Below the pieces are notes generated by a model. The model made no database searches. It was not told the origin of the DNA and saw nothing but the letters and a program-made list of their open reading frames with translations. DNA of 20,951 nucleotides from Treponema sp. UBA937 (lineage in GTDB: Bacteria; Spirochaetota; Spirochaetia; Treponematales; Breznakiellaceae). Where the stretch lies: positions 26,418 to 47,368 of the forward strand of contig DBDH01000102.1 of NCBI GenBank assembly GCA_002293455.1, in the 5' to 3' direction. Below, piece by piece: positions 1 to 5,365 of this stretch. The translations under genes and the position numbers were made by a program. Numbering within the stretch: position 1 is the stretch's first letter; each line of letters opens with the position of its first letter.

Positions 1-90
1 TTTCTCGTCAACGATCCCTTGGATCGCGGGCTGCGAAACATGCGTTTTTAAGAAGTTGAAATTGCAAAAAATTGAAGTTTTGCAATTTCC
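1..90 (+). repeat. Structured upstream element, copy A
   Basis: This stretch matches, at roughly 75-80% by eye, the reverse complement of 10277-10360, which lies upstream of the alarmone synthetase gene. Shared blocks are TCTCGTCAACGA, CTGCGAAA and AGTTTTGCAAT. It folds into a hairpin CGATCC-CTT-GGATCG (12-26), a small AAAC-ATGC-GTTT stem (36-47) and a 12-bp perfect stem (58-89) whose arms are GAAATTGCAAAA and TTTTGCAATTTC. Base changes in copy B preserve pairing at three positions. It precedes the phosphofructokinase gene and may extend left of the window. It could be a cis-acting RNA leader or a dispersed palindromic element. Confidence 0.7.
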
Positions 91-98
91 TTTATAAA
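72..98 (+). promoter_or_regulatory. Weak candidate promoter for pfk
   Basis: TTGAAG (72-77) and TATAAA (93-98) are separated by only 15 bases, which is short for a sigma-70 promoter. TAAAGA at 95-100 would give 17. The -35 lies in the loop of the long hairpin of copy A, so transcription could instead begin upstream of the window. Confidence 0.25.
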
Positions 99-164
99 GA
101 TAAATGGGAAATCTTTAAAAAACCGCCTGGATTTTAGGGATTTCCAATAGGGGGCTTTCGTTTT

Positions 165-1514
165 ATGGATAAACATGTTGATTTTACCGTTGAAGACTTA
201 GGGAAACGGACAATTAAATCTCCGATAGAGCTGTCAAAAGTTGCTGGTGATTTTATTGCGAATTATGTCACTGATGAAGAATTGGTCAGGATGGGCATAG
301 ATGTGAAACTTGACAGTCAAGCTCCGCTCAAACGAAGCGATGTTTTTGAAGCTGCCGGTCCCAGGGAAATGATTTACTTTTCCCCCCAGCATGTTCACGC
401 GGGAATTGTCACCTGCGGCGGCCTTTGCCCGGGACTAAATGATGTTATCCGCGCCATTGTGCGCTGTCTTTGGCAGCGTTACGGCGTCCGGCGGATTTCC
501 GGCATCCAATACGGTTATAAGGGCTTTCTTCCGGAATACGGATACAAGACAATAGAGCTGAATCCTCCGGTTGTAGATGATATTCACAAGATCGGCGGTA
601 CGATTTTGGGAACGGCCCGCGGCGGCGGGAAGCAGGTTACGGAAATTGTTGACTGCATGGAACGGATGAACCTCAACATGCTTTTTACTGTCGGCGGCGA
701 TGGAACACAAAAAGGCGCGCTCGATATTGCGGAAGAAATCCAAAAGCGGAAGCTGAAGATGGCTGTCATCGGCATTCCGAAAACCGTTGATAATGATTTT
801 TCGTTTATTGATAAATCGTTCGGATTTGATACGGCGGTAACCGAGGCTGTGGGAGTGGTAACCGCCGCACACATGGAAGCTCATTCGCAGATCAACGGCA
901 TCGGTCTTGTAAAACTGATGGGCCGGGAAGCCGGGTTCATCGCGGCGCATACCGCGTTGGCAAGCCATGAAGTAAACTTTGTCCTTATTCCCGAAGTGCC
1001 TTTCGATCTTGACGGCCCCAACGGACTTTTGCATCATCTGGAAATTCGGCTTGCAAGAAGGAATCATGCCGTAATCGTTGTGGCGGAAGGAGCAATGCAG
1101 GATAAACTTGTTACAGATATTAAACACGACGAATCAGGAAACCTGAAGATGGAAGACGTAGGACGTTACTTAAAGGATGAGATACAGAAACATTTTAATG
1201 ATATGGGCCTGGAAATCAACCTGAAATACATCGACCCAAGTTATATGATACGGTCAGCTCCGGCCGCCCCCGTCGATTCAATCTACTGTGAACGTTTGGG
1301 GAACGCGGCGGCTCACGCGGCAATGGCCGGAAAAACTAAGTGTCTCATCGGTTTGATCAATAATGAATTTGTTCATCTGCCTATGAAGGCGGCTGTTTCC
1401 AAAAGAAGCTGTGTCGATCCGGAAGGAAACCTCTGGCGGGATACGTTGGACGCAACACAGCAGCCTTTCCTTATGAAGAATGACTGTGCCGTGCCGTCAG
1501 GTACGGAAGCGTAA
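165..1514 (+). CDS. pfkA: 6-phosphofructokinase, ATP-type (clade X)
   Basis: The protein (449 aa) phosphorylates fructose 6-phosphate in glycolysis, in the cytoplasm. Visible motifs are the nucleotide-binding loop TCGGLCPGLND near residues 83-93, GGDGT at 177-181, the catalytic PKTVDND at 205-211 and the substrate-binding MGREAG at 252-257. In this superfamily an Asp in place of the last Gly of GGDG marks pyrophosphate enzymes. Here Gly is present together with the Lys of PKTVDND, the combination known from the ATP-dependent enzymes of trypanosomes and related clade X bacteria. Databases often label such proteins as diphosphate-dependent. The ATG at 165 has a GGGGG stretch (150-154) about ten bases upstream. 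A LarA-family gene follows after 22 bases and is probably co-transcribed. The family is certain; the phosphoryl donor is inferred. Confidence 0.9.
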   Translation: MDKHVDFTVEDLGKRTIKSPIELSKVAGDFIANYVTDEELVRMGIDVKLDSQAPLKRSDVFEAAGPREMIYFSPQHVHAGIVTCGGLCPGLNDVIRAIVRCLWQRYGVRRISGIQYGYKGFLPEYGYKTIELNPPVVDDIHKIGGTILGTARGGGKQVTEIVDCMERMNLNMLFTVGGDGTQKGALDIAEEIQKRKLKMAVIGIPKTVDNDFSFIDKSFGFDTAVTEAVGVVTAAHMEAHSQINGIGLVKLMGREAGFIAAHTALASHEVNFVLIPEVPFDLDGPNGLLHHLEIRLARRNHAVIVVAEGAMQDKLVTDIKHDESGNLKMEDVGRYLKDEIQKHFNDMGLEINLKYIDPSYMIRSAPAAPVDSIYCERLGNAAAHAAMAGKTKCLIGLINNEFVHLPMKAAVSKRSCVDPEGNLWRDTLDATQQPFLMKNDCAVPSGTEA

Positions 1515-1536
1515 AACCGGAAACAGGGAACTATTC

Positions 1537-2868
1537 ATGACTTTTACGGCTGTGGGGAGCCCCCGGCATGATCTCAATGCCGGGGATATCGGTAAATATG
1601 TGACAGAAGCCTTACCGCTGGCTCTCAGCGAAGTTGACGGTTCAGGGAAAGTCCTCGTTCTTCCCCCTGACGGAACCCGCATTCATTCAAAGGCGGGGTT
1701 TATCACGGATTTGCTTTCACAGCAGCTTTCCCGCGAAGACAGGCTGGGAGCTATTACGCCTGCCCTGGGAACTCACATGCCCATGAACGAAGATGAACTC
1801 CGGCGGATGTTTCCGAAAAGTCCCCTTGACAAATTTGTCGCGCATAACTGGCGTAACGATGTCGTTGAATTGGGAAGAATAGAATCGGACTGGATTCATT
1901 CGATTTCCGAAGGAGCGGCGGATTACGATTGCCCTATCGAGGTGAACCGCCTTCTTTGCGACGGGGATTTTTCTATGATCGTTTCCATTGGGCAGGTAGT
2001 GCCGCACGAAGTAATGGGGATGGCGAATCATCTCAAGAACATTTTTATCGGAACCGGCGGCAAAGAGATTATCGATAAAAGCCATTATCTGGGGGCCGTA
2101 TACGGCATGGAACATATCATGGGACATATCGATACGCCGGTCCGCTCTGTTCTGGATGAAGGTTACTTGCGATTCGGCAGCCGGATGCCGCCCATCCTTT
2201 GGATACTGACCGTGGTAGGACCGAGAACCCCGGAAGAAGCGCTGCATGTTGGGCAGCCTGCCGGATCGCTGGCCCTTAGGGGGCTTTTTATCGGGTTCGG
2301 GAGGCATTGCTACGAAGAGGCGGCGCTCTTAGCCCAAAAAGTGAATATAACCTTATTGACCGAGCCTGTAAAAAAAGCGCTCGTGTATCTTGATCCGCGC
2401 GAGTACCGGACGACATGGCTGGGAAATAAATCGATATACAGAACCCGCATGGCTATGGCTGATGAGGGAGAACTCATCATCTTGGCGCCCGGTTTGGAAA
2501 AATTCGGCGAAGATGCCGGCATCGACGCGCTTATCCGCAAGCATGGATACCGTCCGGGCGCGGAAATCCGGGCGGCGGTAAAACAAGATGCCGAACTGGC
2601 TGACTCGCTGAGCGCCGCCGCCCATCTTATTCACGGGTCAAGCGAAGGCCGTTTTTCCATCCGCTATTGTCCGGGCCCGAAAATCAGCAGGGAAGAAATA
2701 GAATCCGCGGGCTTTGAGTGGGGCAGTCTGGATGAAATGATCAAACAGTATCCGCTTGAAAACATACATTCCGGCTGGAACACCATTGAAGGCGAAAAAA
2801 TCTTTTTTGTTTCAAATCCGGCGCTCGGCCTTTGGGCGGAAGAAAAGCGGTTTAGAAATGAAGAATAA
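1537..2868 (+). CDS. LarA-family (lactate racemase-like) protein
   Basis: This 443-aa protein belongs to the nickel-pincer lactate racemase family (LarA/DUF2088), whose members racemise or epimerise 2-hydroxyacids. It shows PPDGTR at 43-48, a possible substrate-binding loop, GTHMPM around His80, HNWRND with His103, and IGQVVPHEVMG with His157 followed by GTGGKEIIDKSH, whose Lys176 corresponds to the lysine that holds the pincer cofactor in LarA. Many homologues act on substrates other than lactate, so the substrate is open. The start at 1537 is preferred because AGGGAA (1525-1530) sits six bases upstream; an earlier in-frame ATG at 1480 lies inside the preceding gene and has no ribosome site. 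No LarB, LarC or LarE cofactor genes are in the window. The pair with phosphofructokinase suggests a role in sugar fermentation, but this is only inference. Confidence 0.8.
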   Translation: MTFTAVGSPRHDLNAGDIGKYVTEALPLALSEVDGSGKVLVLPPDGTRIHSKAGFITDLLSQQLSREDRLGAITPALGTHMPMNEDELRRMFPKSPLDKFVAHNWRNDVVELGRIESDWIHSISEGAADYDCPIEVNRLLCDGDFSMIVSIGQVVPHEVMGMANHLKNIFIGTGGKEIIDKSHYLGAVYGMEHIMGHIDTPVRSVLDEGYLRFGSRMPPILWILTVVGPRTPEEALHVGQPAGSLALRGLFIGFGRHCYEEAALLAQKVNITLLTEPVKKALVYLDPREYRTTWLGNKSIYRTRMAMADEGELIILAPGLEKFGEDAGIDALIRKHGYRPGAEIRAAVKQDAELADSLSAAAHLIHGSSEGRFSIRYCPGPKISREEIESAGFEWGSLDEMIKQYPLENIHSGWNTIEGEKIFFVSNPALGLWAEEKRFRNEE

Positions 2869-2953
2869 GATTTTGAGAATGCCGCGAAATTACAAAGCAA
2901 TTGATTGGAATGCAATTGTGGTTCATATCCCTTCCACAACATCATTTCTTTAC

Positions 2954-2982
2954 TTGTCAAGATGCTGATCATGTTATAAAAT
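2954..2982 (+). promoter_or_regulatory. Sigma-70-type promoter before the tRNA-like array
   Basis: TTGTCA (2954-2959) and TAAAAT (2977-2982) are spaced 17 bases apart, each matching five of six consensus bases. Transcription would start near 2989 and run through the tRNA-like modules towards the slipin gene. The preceding stretch from 2869 contains no visible gene or terminator. Confidence 0.6.
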
Positions 2983-2988
2983 ACTTAT

Positions 2989-3132
2989 GATGTTATGGCG
3001 CAGGTCATAATGTCGCCTATTCGCTTTAGCAAAGGATTTGTATTCCTTGCGGCGCAGTCGGGCTCTGCCTTTCTGTGTTCCGGGTGAATAGGATTCAGGG
3101 CAAAGGCCGGCGGTTCAAATCCGTCCATCGAA
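2989..3132 (+). ncRNA. First part of tRNA-like array (partial modules)
   Basis: This piece holds fragments of tRNA architecture. AAGGA-TTTGTAT-TCCTT (3032-3048) looks like an anticodon arm with U at position 33 and triplet TGT (Thr-like). A four-pair GCAG...CTGC arm follows at the right distance for a T-arm, but its loop lacks TTC. At 3109-3125 there is a good T-arm: GGCGG, loop TTCAAAT, CCGTC. No complete cloverleaf with a paired acceptor can be drawn, and no clear D-arm is seen. Other stems include TTATG...CATAA (2993-3010) and GCCTTT...AAAGGC (3067-3107). It may be decayed tRNA genes or tRNA-mimicking RNA. Confidence 0.4.
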
Positions 3133-3202
3133 AGATGCAGCTCAGCGGTAGAGCATTGTCCGCCAACACGGTAGTGTCGAAGGTTCAAATCCTTCACTCT
3201 CA
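3129..3202 (+). ncRNA. tRNA-like module 1, broken anticodon arm
   Basis: The D-arm (GCTC-AGCGGTA-GAGC, 3140-3154) and T-arm (GAAGG-TTCAAAT-CCTTC, 3179-3195) are perfect, and the 24 bases between them are close to the usual 23. The sequence resembles tRNA-Gly or tRNA-Asn in the D-arm and could offer GCC as an anticodon. However, the expected anticodon stem does not pair and position 33 would be C instead of U. The segment folds better as ACAC-GGTA-GTGT (3166-3177). The acceptor strands pair at only about three to four of seven positions, and T8 is missing. It is unlikely to act as an ordinary elongator tRNA. Confidence 0.5.
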
Positions 3203-3262
3203 CGAGTTAGCTCAGTTGGTAGAGCATACCAATGTTTCATGGGTTCGAATCCCATACTCTTT
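3201..3262 (+). ncRNA. tRNA-like module 2, anticodon arm missing
   Basis: Five of seven acceptor pairs form between 3201-3207 and 3256-3262. T8 and A9 are present, the D-arm is perfect (GCTC-AGTTGGTA-GAGC, 3210-3225) and so is the T-arm (ATGGG-TTCGAAT-CCCAT, 3239-3255). Only 13 bases lie between D- and T-arms, where about 23 are needed for an anticodon arm and variable loop. The module is therefore a well-kept tRNA elbow without a decoding arm. It begins directly where module 1 ends. Confidence 0.55.
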
Positions 3263-3268
3263 TTAACG

Positions 3269-3342
3269 AAGGAGTTAGCCAAGCGGATAAGGCACAGGTC
3301 TCATAAACCTGCAACATTACACTTCCACAGTGTAACGAAGAA
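3269..3342 (+). ncRNA. tRNA-like module 3, CAT anticodon, no T-loop
   Basis: This resembles the 5' two-thirds of a Met-type tRNA: T8/A9, a short D-arm (GCC...GGC, 3278-3293) and a perfect anticodon arm CAGGT-CTCATAA-ACCTG (3295-3311) with triplet CAT. The T-arm is replaced by a 7-bp hairpin TTACACT-TCCAC-AGTGTAA (3317-3335) lacking TTC. The following bases cannot pair with the 5' acceptor strand AAGGAGT. It is either a broken tRNA-Met gene or a tRNA mimic. Confidence 0.5.
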
Positions 3343-3360
3343 AGAAGAAGCGAAAACGTC

Positions 3361-3501
3361 CTGCCGTGCGGTTTGTGCGCGGCAGCGGAAACCGGGCAGC
3401 AGCGGAGCGGATACCGCAAAACTGCCGCACATCCCATAGCCATGATGTGTCATGGAAGCCGAATGCGCGGCAGATTGCTCAAACTCTGTTCCCCTTGGGG
3501 A
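3361..3501 (+). promoter_or_regulatory. GC-rich hairpin leader before the slipin gene
   Basis: Several stems follow each other. The first (3361-3385) has arms CTGCCGTGC and GCGCGGCAG with a 7-base loop. GCGG-ATA-CCGC lies at 3407-3417. A large stem has arms CTGCCGCACAT (3422-3432) and ATGCGCGGCAG (3463-3473), enclosing the perfect hairpin CCATGA-TGTG-TCATGG (3440-3455). The last is TCCCC-TT-GGGGA (3490-3501). Because both large stems carry CTGCCG/CGGCAG arms they could exchange partners. The reading frame happens to stay open here, but no start or ribosome site supports translation. Confidence 0.5.
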
Positions 3502-3546
3502 CCGTGGACGTTTCCGCCGATTCCCCCAACAAACGAGGTGAACATT

Positions 3547-4656
3547 ATGAAGGTTATTATCAATGAAAATGAGAGAGGCTTTCTTTTCAAAAACGGTACG
3601 TTCCGGCGTATGCTGCCTCCCGGTAAACACAGCGTTCGGTCTCTCTTCGGCGAGACGTATGTTAAAACCACTGTCGGAAGACAAGTTGTGATCAAAGATA
3701 TTGACATCAATGTACTGCTAAAAGATAAAGCCTTTGCCGAGAGCGTTACCAAAATTGAACTGCCCGATGTGCATTACGCAATGCACTATGAAGACGGCAT
3801 CGCAATTGAAGGGATGTCTACTCCCGGTACGTACTACTATTGGAATGTATTTCATGAGCATACGTTTCAACTGATCGATATAAAGAATCCTGTTGTTGCG
3901 CTGCCAGAAGAAAAAATGGCGAGAGTGCCGACCAGTTTTTATTCACGCTTTGTTGTATCGGAAGGCGAAACCGGATTGCTGTTTTTTGACGGAAAATTCC
4001 AGCGGCAGCTTGATCCCGGCTCTTATTATTTTTGGAATACGTTTGTAAAAGTGACCTGCGAGATTGTCGATGTACGTACCCAGCAGCTCGACGTAAACAG
4101 TCAGGAAATTTTGACGGCGGATAAAGTGACGCTCCGCTTGAATTTTGTCTGTACCTATAAAATCACCGACGCGGTAAGCATTCATAACAAACTGAAAGAT
4201 TTTAAAAATCAGATTTACATGACGACACAGCTTGTGCTTCGGGAATATGTCGGCCGCTTAAAGTTTGATGAGCTTTTGGAGCAGAAAGACAACATTGCGG
4301 GAATCGTTCTTGAAAAATTGAGGGAAAAGCAAAACAGCCTTTTCGTGGAATTCTCGGATGCGGGTTTAAAAGATATTATTCTTCCCGGTGAAATCAGAGA
4401 TATTATGAATATGGTTTTGATCGCGGAAAAAAATGCTCAGGCAAATGTAATTTCCCGTAGAGAGGAAGTTGCTTCAACCAGAAGCCTTTTGAATACCGCA
4501 AAATTGATGGAAGAAAACGTGACACTGTATAAACTGAAAGAGTTGGAATATCTTGAAAAGATTTGCGATAAAGTCGGCAATATTTCTGTCGGCAGCGGCA
4601 ATTTGCTTGGACAGCTTGGAGAAATTTTGACGGCAAAAAATCACAAAGATTCATAG
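3547..4656 (+). CDS. Slipin-type SPFH/band-7 protein
   Basis: This 369-aa protein is a soluble-looking member of the SPFH (stomatin/prohibitin) scaffold family. Residues about 165-300 form the band-7 core, ending in a charged helical stretch (to about 340) with a Gly-rich tail. No membrane helix or signal peptide is seen. The N-terminal part carries two similar modules: STPGTYYYWNVF near 91-102 and LDPGSYYFWNTF near 155-166, each after a segment like ERGFLFKNGTF or ETGLLFFDGKF. The ATG at 3547 has GAGGTG seven bases upstream. An upstream in-frame extension to 3373 is Pro/Cys-rich, covers the hairpin leader and is not believed. It lies downstream of the tRNA-like array and nine bases before a cupin gene whose ribosome site overlaps its stop. 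From memory, slipin genes often neighbour RtcB RNA ligase or Ro60/Y RNA loci; neither protein is encoded here. Confidence 0.8.
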   Translation: MKVIINENERGFLFKNGTFRRMLPPGKHSVRSLFGETYVKTTVGRQVVIKDIDINVLLKDKAFAESVTKIELPDVHYAMHYEDGIAIEGMSTPGTYYYWNVFHEHTFQLIDIKNPVVALPEEKMARVPTSFYSRFVVSEGETGLLFFDGKFQRQLDPGSYYFWNTFVKVTCEIVDVRTQQLDVNSQEILTADKVTLRLNFVCTYKITDAVSIHNKLKDFKNQIYMTTQLVLREYVGRLKFDELLEQKDNIAGIVLEKLREKQNSLFVEFSDAGLKDIILPGEIRDIMNMVLIAEKNAQANVISRREEVASTRSLLNTAKLMEENVTLYKLKELEYLEKICDKVGNISVGSGNLLGQLGEILTAKNHKDS

Positions 4657-4665
4657 GAGGAATAT

Positions 4666-5010
4666 ATGCTTATTGAACGAAGCGCGATGAAAACCGAGAC
4701 CAAGGAAAAAATGCGGGGCGGCGAAGGTTCTGCGCATTTTACCCACATTGTAGACGGTGATAAAATCCCTCACGCAAGGATGATGGCTGAAATTGTTTTG
4801 CAGCCCGGCAGTTCTATCGGTGAACATGTTCATGAGAAAGAAACCGAATATTACATCATCCTTCGGGGGACCGGCACTGTTACTGACAACGGAGTATCGA
4901 AAACGATAAGACCCGGCGATGTGATGATCACGGGCGGCGGCGCGTCTCACAGTATCATGAATACCGGGAACGAAGATTTGGTGTTTCACGCAATGATCAT
5001 TTTGGATTGA
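4666..5010 (+). CDS. Small single-domain cupin protein
   Basis: This 114-aa protein is a single beta-barrel cupin. The first cupin motif runs from about 48 to 68, with metal-ligand candidates His54, His56 and Glu61, and the second has His95 in GGGASHS, so a complete metal site is possible. Small cupins of this kind include sugar isomerases, dioxygenases and ligand sensors, and the sequence does not decide between them. AGGAGG (4655-4660) sits five bases before the ATG and overlaps the stop codon of the slipin gene, so the two are translationally linked. No transcription terminator is evident after it. The neighbouring slipin is the only functional hint. Confidence 0.8.
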   Translation: MLIERSAMKTETKEKMRGGEGSAHFTHIVDGDKIPHARMMAEIVLQPGSSIGEHVHEKETEYYIILRGTGTVTDNGVSKTIRPGDVMITGGGASHSIMNTGNEDLVFHAMIILD

Positions 5011-5041
5011 AAAAAAAAGCATTTTGGGAATCCATTATGTA

Positions 5042-5070
5042 TTGACATTTTTTCTTAATATCCTTAATAT
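5042..5070 (+). promoter_or_regulatory. Promoter of tRNA-Asp
   Basis: A perfect -35 TTGACA (5042-5047) and TAATAT (5065-5070) are separated by 17 bases. The start point would fall a few bases before the mature 5' end of tRNA-Asp. Confidence 0.8.
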
Positions 5071-5081
5071 AACAAGCGTTA

Positions 5082-5155
5082 GGGGGCGTAGCGAAGCTGG
5101 TTATCGCGCTGGCCTGTCAAGCCGGAGATCGCGGGTTCGAGCCCCGTCGCTCCCG
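5082..5155 (+). tRNA. tRNA-Asp (GTC)
   Basis: A full cloverleaf of 74 bases: acceptor GGGGGCG pairs with CGCTCCC (one G-U), the anticodon arm is CTGGC-CTGTCAA-GCCGG with anticodon GTC, the T-arm is GCGGG-TTCGAGC-CCCGT and the discriminator is G, as expected for Asp. The CCA end is not encoded. Confidence 0.95.
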
Positions 5156-5157
5156 AA

Positions 5158-5191
5158 AAAGCCCGTCGTAGTGACGGGCTTTACGTTTTTT
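5158..5191 (+). terminator. Intrinsic terminator after tRNA-Asp
   Basis: A perfect 10-bp stem, AAAGCCCGTC paired with GACGGGCTTT around loop GTAGT, is followed after three bases by six T. It lies only two bases before tRNA-Pro, so it should end or reduce transcription of the first tRNA, or mark a processing site. Confidence 0.75.
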
Positions 5192-5192
5192 A

Positions 5193-5265
5193 CGGGCAGT
5201 AGCGCAGTTGGTAGCGCGCTTGGTTCGGGACCAAGAGGTCGCCGGTTCAAATCCGGCCTGCCCGA
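5193..5265 (+). tRNA. tRNA-Pro (CGG)
   Basis: A full cloverleaf of 73 bases: acceptor CGGGCAG pairs with CTGCCCG, the anticodon arm is CTTGG-TTCGGGA-CCAAG with anticodon CGG, the T-arm is GCCGG-TTCAAAT-CCGGC and the discriminator is A. No CCA is encoded. No separate promoter is clear; it probably depends on read-through of the preceding terminator-like hairpin. Confidence 0.95.
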
Positions 5266-5307
5266 TTAGTGTTTTCTTTAATCTCTCCGTTCTGCCTTTG
5301 CGCTCAA

Positions 5308-5337
5308 TTGAAACATACTCCAACTTCCCGATATAAT
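5308..5337 (+). promoter_or_regulatory. Promoter of gltX
   Basis: TTGAAA (5308-5313) and a perfect TATAAT (5332-5337) are spaced 18 bases apart. The -10 box overlaps an upstream in-frame ATG at 5336, which shows that translation must begin at the later ATG at 5366. Confidence 0.75.
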
Positions 5338-5365
5338 GTCCCCAACAAAGAAAAACGGAGTTTTT

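Noticed and set aside
435..1127. Long open frame on the minus strand inside the phosphofructokinase gene
   Set aside because: It is the antisense shadow of a clearly conserved coding sequence and shows no recognisable motif.
2990..3345. T-box or other known riboswitch in front of the slipin gene
   Set aside because: No T-box bulge sequence or terminator/antiterminator pair is visible; the modules look like tRNAs themselves.
2989..3345. Functional tRNA genes for Thr, Gly and Met in the array
   Set aside because: None has a fully paired acceptor stem, and each lacks either a decoding arm or a T-loop, unlike the intact tRNAs elsewhere in the window.
3373..3546. In-frame upstream extension of the slipin protein
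   Set aside because: It would encode a Pro/Cys/Arg-rich peptide over a strongly structured leader. The ATG at 3547 has a good ribosome site and starts the homologous region.
5336..5365. Earlier ATG for gltX
   Set aside because: It overlaps the TATAAT box, and the later ATG has a ribosome site and the usual GluRS N-terminus.
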